A stretch of 5,344 nucleotides of DNA from Aquificaceae bacterium (lineage in GTDB: Bacteria; Aquificota; Aquificia; Aquificales; Aquificaceae), in assembly GCA_025057245.1 (NCBI GenBank), contig JANWYC010000088.1, forward strand, positions 1 through 5,344, written 5' to 3'. Positions 1-5,344 of this stretch are shown here, piece by piece. Positions within the stretch are counted from its first letter, which is position 1. The number at the start of each line of letters is the position of its first letter. A program made the position numbers and the translations under genes. The notes under the pieces were generated by a model. It was not told the origin of the DNA, searched no databases, and saw only the letters and a list, made by a program, of their open reading frames with translations.

Positions 1-520
1 AAAAATCTTCTATGTCCAATAAGGGTTTCCAGCATAGTTCATGATATTTCAAACTCCCTACTCACTATCCACCCCTATAGCATGCTCCACATGACCATAA
101 CCTTAACTCACCTTACTAACGTTCCTGCACTATCACTTAAAAACTTGCTTGTCGTCATAGTCTTGAGCGTTAGCTCCTTGGCATAAAAGACGAAAAGAAA
201 CCCATGAAGTCAAAGATTGTGACAAAGCCTTGTGGTAGGTCTCCTGTCTTATCTGGCAAGTGGTCAAAGTGGAATTCTTATCGGTTATGTATTTGGTAGA
301 TGGTTCTAAAGTTTGGTGGTTCGGTGGATATACCCATTTCTCCGAAGAGAGCTCTTACAAAGCCCTCTCTCTGTTTGTGTGGTAGTCTGAGAGCGTATTT
401 GAAAAAGAGTATGAACAGGATTAAGGCTCTTAGATATTTGAAGGGTCTCCCTAACTTCCTTATCCGCTTGTTTTGTGAACGTGCATCAAATATTTCTTGG
501 GTCAATGAGTATTTCTCCAT
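1..520 (-). pseudogene. Decayed IS5/IS4-like transposase, N-terminal part
   Basis: An intact 80-residue reading frame begins at ATG 520 and stops at TAA 278-280. It holds a segment typical of the N-terminal region of IS5-type DDE transposases: KLGRPFKYLRALILFILFFK, then YALRLPHKQREGFVRALFGE and PPNFRTIY. Such proteins are normally about 270-330 residues, so this is a fragment. Reading through the stop in the same frame gives LPDKTGDLPQGF and then a DFMGF stretch (about 197-211), which resembles the DSTG motif carrying the first catalytic aspartate. Similarity seems to move to a second frame at about 194 (VFYAKEL), and a third frame near 61-102 gives GYGHVEHAIGVDSE. Further stops follow, and the copy runs off the window edge. 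The first segment is a confident match by eye; the later ones are weaker. A weak GGAAAG lies just upstream of the ATG. The element is almost certainly inactive and lies downstream of, and separate from, the secretion operon. Confidence 0.72.
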
Positions 521-546
521 AATCTTTCCAATCTCTTCTCAATGGG

Positions 547-573
547 TAATATTAGCTCATAAACCTAATATTA
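547..573. repeat. AT-rich inverted repeat (9-bp arms)
   Basis: TAATATTAG (547-555) and CTAATATTA (565-573) are perfect inverted arms around a 9-nt loop. Because the core TAATATTA is itself a palindrome, the arms also read as direct repeats (547-555 and 566-574). The repeat sits between the end of the gspN-like gene and the start of the transposase fragment. No T-run follows on either strand, so it is not a classical intrinsic terminator. It could be a weak hairpin at the operon end, part of the insertion element's control region, or chance in AT-rich DNA. Confidence 0.45.
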
Positions 574-595
574 GACACAGCGGTAGGCATGATAA

Positions 596-1231
596 CTATT
601 TTGAGAGTTGAGGTTTTTCTAATGTGCCAGACAGGTTAAACCTTAGACCAGCGCCTGAAATGTAACCGTTTATTTTAGACTGTAAAAAGTTCGAAGACTT
701 AAAGTCTATCTGTCCATCACCCAAAAGTTCAAAGCCCATAGCTTTAGCCTTTGCGGTAAAAACTTTGCCTCTGAGCTGTATGGAAAGTTCGTCAATCTTA
801 AAACCTTGCGCATTAATGCCTTTCAAGCTAAGCGTTCCATAAAGACCATCCTTAATCCTAATACTTGCAGATAGGCTGTCCGCTAAGGAAGTGCATCTAA
901 AACTCTCCGCACTGACGCTTTTTGAGAAAATAGACAGCTCCGCACGGAGCTCTTTTCCTTCGCAAAGACCGTTAACAACAACCTTAAATGGAAGGAGGTA
1001 TAGCTTAAGACTGTCAAAATACATAAACCTTGAACCCTGAGTATAGAGATTAACTCTCTTCAAAGCTATGCTCGCAATACCTTCCTCTACGCTTTCAGCG
1101 GTCATGTAAACGTTGTTCTTTAGAAGTATTCTCTCAAGCAAAAGAAATTTAGGAAAGGTAAAAAGCGCAAAAAGAAGCACCGCAAGAAAACCAAGAGAAG
1201 TATATAAGAGCATTCTTTTTAACACAGACAC
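596..1231 (-). CDS. gspN: GspN-like type II secretion system protein
   Basis: This 211-residue protein has a single N-terminal membrane segment (about residues 8-26, LYTSLGFLAVLLFALFTF). A periplasmic part rich in beta-strands and amphipathic repeats follows, for example GTLSLKGINAQGFKIDELSI and LLGDGQIDF, and it ends at SGTLEKPQLSK. This layout fits the short GspN family found beside T2SS genes in several non-enterobacterial phyla; GspN is an accessory inner-membrane component of poorly defined role. The start is a GTG at 1231. It is favoured because GAAGGAG (1239-1245) lies 7 nt upstream; the first ATG would be residue 7. The gene starts 2 bp after the gspD stop, so translational coupling is likely, and it appears to be last in the operon. 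The family call rests on topology, repeat character and context rather than a diagnostic motif. An uncharacterised AsmA-like envelope protein is the main alternative. Confidence 0.68.
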   Translation of the reverse strand: MSVLKRMLLYTSLGFLAVLLFALFTFPKFLLLERILLKNNVYMTAESVEEGIASIALKRVNLYTQGSRFMYFDSLKLYLLPFKVVVNGLCEGKELRAELSIFSKSVSAESFRCTSLADSLSASIRIKDGLYGTLSLKGINAQGFKIDELSIQLRGKVFTAKAKAMGFELLGDGQIDFKSSNFLQSKINGYISGAGLRFNLSGTLEKPQLSK

Positions 1232-1233
1232 TT

Positions 1234-3252
1234 TTATTCTCCTTCAAAATGCTGTGGTTTCTCCCGTGTTTCTTTTCTTCTTTTTTCTATGGCTTTTCTT
1301 AACTCTTCAGCCAGCCTTTGGTGCTCCTCCGTTATTTTACTCAGGTCCTCTGGTGTGTTTATCAAGTAAGGTGTTAGGAATATGAAAAGTGAAACCTTGT
1401 CCTCCGACTTGGAATCTCTCCGAAAAAGCCTTCCCAAAATCGGCACATCCTTTAAACCCGGCACGCCCTCTTGATTGCTTATGCTTCTTGTGCTTACCAA
1501 ACCACCTATGATTATGGTCTGACCGCCCTCTACCACCACATCTGAGTTTACCTGTCTGTTAGAAGTCACAGGCACTGCGTAGCTAAGTTGTCCTACCTGA
1601 GGTCTTATAAAGTCCACTATCTCCTGCACCTGAAGGTTTATAACCATCCTAAGGTTGTTCTCCGCTATGGTGGGCGTGATTTTAAGAAGAAGACCTACTT
1701 CCTTGTAATCGTAAGTAACCACGGGCTGTCCGTTTACGTCAAACTTTACGCCTGAGGCAAAAGGCACCACTTGACCTACTTTTATCTCCGCAGGATGATT
1801 GTCAAGGGTCAGAACTTTTGGGTTGGATATAAGGTTAAAACCAGTTCCTTTTTCTATGAGAGAAAACAGAAGCACAAGGTCAGGGAAGAAGAGGTTCACA
1901 CCACCTATGGTAACCGTTCTACCTACGTTGTTGAGAAAACCAAGAACAAAGTTGCCAGAGAGTAGCTGACTGTAAAGGTCCTGAAGGCTACCAACACCAA
2001 AGCCAGCACCACCCCTGCTACCTATTGCCTGCCATCTTACGCCAATGTCTAAAGCCCTACTTGTGGACATCTCCACCACCGAAGCGGCGATTAGAACTTG
2101 CTTGCGTCTTACGTCCAATTTCTCTATAAGTGCTTTCAACCCTTCAAACTCCTGAGGTGTGGCATACAAAAGCACGGAGTTAGTGCCTCTGTCAAAGCCT
2201 ATGCGTAAACCTTCTTTTGTTTGTATAGGTGGTATGGGTTGTGGGGGCTGTCTTTGTGGTGGTTGAGTTCTCTGAAGTGGTGTTTCTAATCCTCTAAAGG
2301 GTTCTTGAGGTTGTGTGGGCGGGGGCGCAGGAGATGGTGGAGGCTGGGGTGTGGGCTGTGCCACCGTGGGTGTTATGCCTGTAAGTAGGCTTTGCAAGCT
2401 TTTTTGGAGCTCTTCTGCGGATATATACTTTAGGCGAAGCACGTAAAAGTTCCTGTCTTCTGAGGTTCGCGAAGCCTCATCTAAAGTTTTTATAACCTGC
2501 TCAATTAGAGTATGCACCTCCTCCCTTGCCATTACTAAAATGGCGTTAGCTTCCTTACTTGCGGTAGCTACAGACACTGTGCCAGTTTGCTGTTGAAGGG
2601 TGCTTATGATAGCCTGCACGTTTTGCAGGACGCTTTCAGCCTTTGCCCTTTGAAGTGGGTAGAGTTTTATCTTAAGTGTTCTCTGAGTTGAGTCTAATTC
2701 CTTGAGTATGTCTTTTATCTTCTCTACGTTCTTTGCTATGTCCGCTATTATTAGAGTGTTGGATTGAGGATGCACGCTCATTTTGGCAAAGGGTGAGAGA
2801 AAGGGTTGTATGGCTTGTTGAAGCTGAACCGCTTGAGTATGCTCCGCGGTGTATAGATGTATGACTATGTCCGCGCTGGTTGTAGGCTTCTTCGTATCCG
2901 CCAGCGGTATAGCCTGAGCTAAGGGAACAATTCTGACAAAGTTTTTATCCTCTACCACTCCGTAGCCTTGAAGCGTTAAAGACATGACGAAGAGCTCCCA
3001 CGCCTCCTGAAGGCTTACTGGTTTTGCGGAGCTTATGGTTATAATGCCTTTTACGTTTGGGTCAAGTATTATGTTTTTACCGGTGAGCTCTGACATAAAC
3101 TTTACCACGAGGCTCACGTCCGCATCCTTAAAGTTTAGAAACACCCTTCCCGTCTTTCTCTGCTCCTGAGCCCGTTTTTGAAGCTCCTCCACGGTCTGTG
3201 CCTTAACAGGCACGCACAGTAAGGTCAGCAGTAGTAAAACTACCAGTCTCAT
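1234..3252 (-). CDS. gspD: Type II secretion system secretin GspD
   Basis: This is the outer-membrane secretin, the multimeric gated channel through which folded exoproteins leave the cell. The product is 672 residues; the numbers here count from the alternative GTG at 3255, which adds one. A signal peptide covers residues 1-19, with likely cleavage after VKA. The N0 domain spans about 37-110 (GRVFLNFKDADVSLVVKFMS), N1 about 130-190, N2 about 193-260 and N3 about 268-382. N3 is split by a Pro/Gln-rich insertion at about 296-344. The secretin core is about 385-632, with NPKVLTLDNHPAEIKVGQVVPF-type gate residues at 478-499 and the signature VPGLKDVPILGRLF at 598-611. A charged helical tail of about 40 residues follows, with no obvious pilotin-binding domain. 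The start codon ATG 3252 overlaps the gspC stop by one base (TGATG) and has AAGGG 7 nt upstream. The GTG at 3255 has only 4 nt of spacing. Confidence 0.96.
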   Translation of the reverse strand: MRLVVLLLLTLLCVPVKAQTVEELQKRAQEQRKTGRVFLNFKDADVSLVVKFMSELTGKNIILDPNVKGIITISSAKPVSLQEAWELFVMSLTLQGYGVVEDKNFVRIVPLAQAIPLADTKKPTTSADIVIHLYTAEHTQAVQLQQAIQPFLSPFAKMSVHPQSNTLIIADIAKNVEKIKDILKELDSTQRTLKIKLYPLQRAKAESVLQNVQAIISTLQQQTGTVSVATASKEANAILVMAREEVHTLIEQVIKTLDEASRTSEDRNFYVLRLKYISAEELQKSLQSLLTGITPTVAQPTPQPPPSPAPPPTQPQEPFRGLETPLQRTQPPQRQPPQPIPPIQTKEGLRIGFDRGTNSVLLYATPQEFEGLKALIEKLDVRRKQVLIAASVVEMSTSRALDIGVRWQAIGSRGGAGFGVGSLQDLYSQLLSGNFVLGFLNNVGRTVTIGGVNLFFPDLVLLFSLIEKGTGFNLISNPKVLTLDNHPAEIKVGQVVPFASGVKFDVNGQPVVTYDYKEVGLLLKITPTIAENNLRMVINLQVQEIVDFIRPQVGQLSYAVPVTSNRQVNSDVVVEGGQTIIIGGLVSTRSISNQEGVPGLKDVPILGRLFRRDSKSEDKVSLFIFLTPYLINTPEDLSKITEEHQRLAEELRKAIEKRRKETREKPQHFEGE
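2224..2370 (-). other. Pro/Gln-rich insertion in the N3 domain of GspD
   Basis: About 49 codons encode a low-complexity segment dominated by Pro and Gln (PTPQPPPSPAPPPTQPQ, later QPPQRQPPQPIPPI). It lies between the first N3 half (YVLRLKYISAEELQKSL) and the second (LRIGFDRGTNSVLLYATPQEF). Secretins commonly carry a flexible loop here that projects into the periplasmic vestibule, but it is more often Gly/Ser-rich. The plus strand is correspondingly G-rich, with runs at 2317-2319, 2321-2325, 2346-2349 and 2352-2354. Confidence 0.8.
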
Positions 3253-3992
3253 CACTCCACCCTTAGAGAGAGTTCTAACATCTCACTACCCCTTTGCAGG
3301 TTCAATTTTATACTGTTTTCGTTCCTTAGCACCTGAAGTATTCTAAAGGCGTCCTCACCGCTTCTTATATCCTGATTGTTTATAGATAGAAGCACATCAC
3401 CCGCCCTTATACCAGACCTTTCAAAGATACTACCGGGTTCAACCCACTCAAACAGAAAGCCTCTGGTCCTTCCATCACGCACGAAGGGAACGAGCCTTAT
3501 CTGACGAAACATGATGCCGGGGTCTGCGGTTATGCGCTCAAGCTCACCCTTTGATATGGTAGCTTGAAAACTCCTTGAGGCTTGAGAAGAAGGTTGAGAA
3601 GAGGGCTGTGAGGTTTCTAACTGCATGGCAAAACCCACCGCAACTTTCTTGTCTTCCATTGAAAGAACAAGGTAGTTCCTCTCTATGTTTACTACCATAT
3701 AAGCACCTACCTGAGAACCCACCCTCAAGACTTTCACATCGCCCCCCACGTCCACCAACGCCATGCGCACAGACCCAGAGACTGTGGCTATGAGCCTTAT
3801 GGCTGGTAGCTCCTCTCTTGGTTTCTCTTCAGCCCTCGGATACAGTTTGGAAAATACGTTTAACAACTCCGATACATCCACGCCTTCCCTTTTTAAAAGT
3901 GGTATGTTGTTGGGTATTTCTTTCAAGTATAGATAATACATCGCAAAGGTCAAAGCTAATAAAGCCATAAAAATGGGATAGACACCTAACAT
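3252..3992 (-). CDS. gspC: Type II secretion system protein GspC (HR and PDZ domains)
   Basis: GspC is the inner-membrane clamp protein that links the cytoplasmic-membrane platform to the N0 domain of the secretin GspD through its periplasmic HR domain. The 246-residue product has one N-terminal membrane anchor (about 5-23) and a short linker. The HR-type beta domain is at about 62-122 (IRLIATVSGSVRMALVDVGG ... LRVGSQVGAYMVVNIE). A Ser/Gln/Pro linker at 128-139 (SQPSSQPSSQAS) precedes a C-terminal PDZ domain at about 150-246. The PDZ contains WVEPGSIFERSGIRAGDVLL and SINNQDI, in the pattern expected for GspC and related PDZ proteins. The ATG at 3992 lies 8 bp after the gspJ stop with no good Shine-Dalgarno sequence, so it probably depends on coupling; a start at Met9 is possible but would cut into the anchor. 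The stop overlaps the gspD start. Its position directly before gspD is the usual C-D order and supports the call. Confidence 0.9.
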   Translation of the reverse strand: MLGVYPIFMALLALTFAMYYLYLKEIPNNIPLLKREGVDVSELLNVFSKLYPRAEEKPREELPAIRLIATVSGSVRMALVDVGGDVKVLRVGSQVGAYMVVNIERNYLVLSMEDKKVAVGFAMQLETSQPSSQPSSQASRSFQATISKGELERITADPGIMFRQIRLVPFVRDGRTRGFLFEWVEPGSIFERSGIRAGDVLLSINNQDIRSGEDAFRILQVLRNENSIKLNLQRGSEMLELSLRVE

Positions 3993-4000
3993 GCAGGCTA

Positions 4001-4483
4001 TTATAAGCTTACTCTGATGATTTTACCCTCCGTATTGAGCTCTATCCACTGCGGTATTCCTATAAACTCCTCAAAATACTGACCGTTTGCGTAGGCTCTG
4101 AAAGAGAGCTCTTTAAACTTTCCTATGCGTATCAACTTGTCCTCTTCGTAAAAAGTCAAGTCTCCGTAAGGATAGGGAAACTCATAGTAGTAAAGCCAGC
4201 CGTCTCTGTATATGTAGGCACACTTTACAATTCCCTGATAGTAATCCCCAGAGGGAGTTATCATAAAAACGCCGTCCCTTCTGACGTGAAGCTCTGTAGC
4301 GCCTGCTACCTTTCTGTTTAAGTTCCAGAAAAGCAAAAGCTCTTCTCTGGTAAGCTCTGCGGATTCAAGAAGAAGGTAAGAGTTTTTCACGGAGGAGTAA
4401 AAGCTGTAAGATAGCACGCTGAAGAATATGGACATCAAGGTTATAACTATAAGCGTCTCTAAGAGGGTAAAGCCTCTGTTCAT
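4001..4483 (-). CDS. gspJ: Minor pseudopilin, GspJ-like
   Basis: This 160-residue prepilin-like protein begins with a very short leader (MNRG) and the class III motif G|FTLLE. Glu9 is therefore at +5 of the mature protein, and a hydrophobic helix covers about 5-30. Prepilin peptidase would cleave after Gly4 and methylate Phe5. Minor pseudopilins form the tip complex of the T2SS pseudopilus. The globular part is rich in aromatic residues (DGWLYYYEFPYPYGDLTFYE at about 94-113) and predicted beta-strands, and its length is close to GspJ, though somewhat short. The order gspG, gspI-like, then this gene agrees with the usual G-H-I-J series, which is the main reason for calling it J rather than H or K. 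There is a single cysteine (about residue 88). The start ATG 4483 overlaps the preceding stop as ATGA, so translation is likely coupled. Confidence 0.72.
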   Translation of the reverse strand: MNRGFTLLETLIVITLMSIFFSVLSYSFYSSVKNSYLLLESAELTREELLLFWNLNRKVAGATELHVRRDGVFMITPSGDYYQGIVKCAYIYRDGWLYYYEFPYPYGDLTFYEEDKLIRIGKFKELSFRAYANGQYFEEFIGIPQWIELNTEGKIIRVSL

Positions 4484-4764
4484 CTCTTTAGCTGGTAAAG
4501 CACTAACTCCGCAGAACCAAGCCTGTAAACCACCTCTTCTACCTGAGGGTAGTCTTCAAGGGTCTTTTTTTGCTGTTGTAAGCCCTCTACCTTCCCTTCC
4601 ACCAACCTGTTGTTAAGCTCCACAAGGTCGCTTTTGAGTCCTTCTGCGTTGGAATACTCCAGCCTTGTGTTTGAAATAACGTCAGAGATAACGGAGAAAC
4701 CGACCGCAAGCACGACGATAGCCACCATAAGCTCGAGTAGTGTAAAACCTCTACTTCCATACAT
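4480..4764 (-). CDS. gspI: Short minor pseudopilin, GspI-like
   Basis: This 94-residue prepilin-like protein has the leader MYGSRG followed by FTLLELMVAIVVLAVGFSVI. That puts Glu11 at +5 of the mature form. The MVA-VVLAVG pattern in the helix resembles GspI more than other minor pseudopilins. The rest is a mostly helical, charged stretch (about 30-70, including GLKSDLVELNNRLVEGKVEG) and a short end, EEVVYRLGSAELVLYQLKR. GspI proteins are usually near 120 residues, so this one is small. It would sit in the pseudopilus tip with the GspJ-like protein. The ATG at 4764 overlaps the gspG end by 14 bp in another frame and is preceded by GAGG with 9 nt of spacing (4774-4777). The stop overlaps the gspJ start by 4 bp. 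The pseudopilin identity is sure; the letter I is a best guess. Confidence 0.7.
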   Translation of the reverse strand: MYGSRGFTLLELMVAIVVLAVGFSVISDVISNTRLEYSNAEGLKSDLVELNNRLVEGKVEGLQQQKKTLEDYPQVEEVVYRLGSAELVLYQLKR

Positions 4765-5152
4765 CTATGTCGTCCTCTGTGCCCTCTTTGCCGTCTGGTC
4801 CCATAGACCTTAACTCAAAGTGTTTGCCCATACCGGGAGACATGTATAAAAGTTCTCTATCCCACGCATCCTTCGGAACTTTGTCCATGTATTGCCTCCA
4901 CCTTTGGGGTGCGGGAGGCGTGGCAGGTTTTTCCACTAAGGCTTTTAGACCTTGCTCTGTAGTAGGGTAAAAACCGTTATCCAGCTTATACTGCTCTAAG
5001 GCGTCTCTGACAGCCTTTAGCTGAACCTTTGTAGCCTCTACCTTTGCCTCATCCACCCTTCCAGTGATGCGCGGAACCACTATAGCTGCTATTATGCCAA
5101 GTATGATGACTACTACCAAAAGCTCTATAAGCGTAAATCCTTTTTGTTTCAT
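4751..5152 (-). CDS. gspG: Type II secretion system major pseudopilin GspG
   Basis: GspG is the main subunit of the pseudopilus, the piston-like fibre of the T2SS. The product is 133 residues. It has leader MKQKG, the cleavage motif G5|F6 (FTLIELLVVVIILGIIAAIV), Glu10 at +5, and the conserved Pro27. The globular part carries family hallmarks: VQLKAVRDALEQYKLDNGFY (about 43-62), PTTEQGLKALVEKP (about 63-76), the W85..Y88 region, PKDAWD at about 93-98 in place of the usual PKDPWG, and a C-terminal calcium-site loop rich in Asp (MGPDGKEGTEDDIDVW, about 117-132). Length matches the family. ATG 5152 is chosen because it gives a normal 5-residue leader; an upstream in-frame GTG at 5221 would add 23 unlikely residues. 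No Shine-Dalgarno sequence is correctly spaced; GGGAG lies 19 nt upstream. Placed first in the operon, it is probably the most highly expressed gene. Confidence 0.95.
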   Translation of the reverse strand: MKQKGFTLIELLVVVIILGIIAAIVVPRITGRVDEAKVEATKVQLKAVRDALEQYKLDNGFYPTTEQGLKALVEKPATPPAPQRWRQYMDKVPKDAWDRELLYMSPGMGKHFELRSMGPDGKEGTEDDIDVWK

Positions 5153-5308
5153 AAAGAAGATTATAGTATAGCTCCCGTAGGTAGAGTGAGCATAGAGTAA
5201 GGAGCTGAGGCAATTTCTCACTCAAGGTTGTTGTATCTAACACATAACTGTCTAATAAATCTCGTCTCTGATTCATAGAGTTTTATGAGTTCTTGCGTAG
5301 TCAAGCTA
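5153..5308 (-). other. Leader region upstream of gspG
   Basis: About 155 bp between the upstream promoter and the gspG start contain no convincing gene. A 35-codon frame (ATG 5325, stop 5218-5220) and a frame from 5276 that runs into gspG are both open, but neither has a Shine-Dalgarno sequence or a recognisable product. AGCTCC (5170-5175) and GGAGCT (5201-5206) are 6-bp inverted arms that could pair in the transcript and take up the GGGAG nearest gspG. Confidence 0.35.
5160..5170 (-). promoter_or_regulatory. TATACTATAAT element next to the gspG start (possible -10)
   Basis: On the minus strand, TATAAT occupies 5165-5160, 7 nt before the gspG ATG. A transcript starting at the usual distance would begin at or next to the start codon, giving a leaderless gspG mRNA. 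That would agree with the absence of a usable Shine-Dalgarno sequence. The -35 region at 17-bp spacing (CACTCT) is poor, so this may instead be a copy of an operator-like element or chance. The same 11 bases occur at 5309-5319. Confidence 0.4.
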
Positions 5309-5337
5309 ATTATAGTATAAAACATAACGTATTGCAA
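5309..5337 (-). promoter_or_regulatory. Sigma70-type promoter for the gsp operon
   Basis: On the minus strand, TTGCAA (5337-5332) and a perfect TATAAT (5314-5309) are separated by exactly 17 bp, in AT-rich DNA. Transcription would proceed toward gspG with a leader of about 150 nt. It is the best promoter-like sequence seen at the head of the operon. It could equally serve genes beyond gspN, since no terminator is visible between the genes. Confidence 0.6.
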
Positions 5338-5344
5338 AAAGGTT

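Noticed and set aside
521..596. Intrinsic terminator after gspN
   Set aside because: The only hairpin is AT-rich and lacks a following T-run on either strand.
300..611. Plus-strand frame of 103 codons
   Set aside because: It is antisense to the transposase remnant and the gspN end, and it has no family resemblance.
3199..3252. GspD as a lipoprotein (Cys at residue 14)
   Set aside because: The residues before the cysteine (TLL) do not form a lipobox, and a normal signal peptidase I site (VKA) follows.
3572..3607. Short tandem DNA repeat in gspC as a mobile or regulatory repeat
   Set aside because: It encodes the SQPSSQPSSQAS linker between HR and PDZ and is explained as a flexible protein linker.
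5153..5221. Longer GspG starting at the in-frame GTG 5221
   Set aside because: It would add 23 residues before the short class III leader; the ATG at 5152 gives the normal five-residue leader.
5049..5276. Minus-strand 75-codon frame running into gspG
   Set aside because: Its second half is a shifted-frame shadow of gspG, and no Shine-Dalgarno sequence precedes it.

Overview
The window suggests a thermophilic bacterium of the Aquificales type (Hydrogenobacter, Thermocrinis or Aquifex relatives). This is inferred from tightly overlapping genes, Lys/Glu-rich proteins, frequent AGA/AGG arginine and ATA isoleucine codons, and the gene content. The genus cannot be fixed from sequence reading alone.

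Almost the whole window is one minus-strand operon for the envelope part of a type II secretion system (T2SS). In transcription order it runs from the right end to the left: gspG (major pseudopilin), a short gspI-like and a gspJ-like minor pseudopilin, gspC (inner-membrane clamp with HR and PDZ domains), gspD (outer-membrane secretin), and a gspN-like gene. Junctions are overlaps or gaps of at most 8 bp, so the six genes are probably co-transcribed and translationally coupled. The cluster has the pseudopilus tip and shaft, the periplasmic connector and the outer-membrane pore. The ATPase (gspE), platform (gspF), gspH, gspK, gspL, gspM and prepilin peptidase (gspO) are not in this window.

Right of gspG lies a leader of about 150 bp. 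A good sigma70-type minus-strand promoter (TTGCAA, 17 bp, TATAAT) sits near 5309-5337. Its 11-bp core TATACTATAAT recurs exactly just in front of the gspG start codon. gspG has no well-placed Shine-Dalgarno sequence, so it may be read from a very short or absent leader.

Left of gspN the operon ends with no recognisable intrinsic terminator. An AT-rich inverted repeat (547-573) is followed by the decayed N-terminal part of an IS5/IS4-like transposase (520 down to the window edge). This copy has in-frame stops and frame changes. I see no tRNA, rRNA, CRISPR array or defence system, and nothing in the window that clearly amounts to an undescribed system. The most unusual points are the gene order and partial content of the T2SS cluster, the repeated promoter element, and the Pro/Gln-rich insertion in the secretin.
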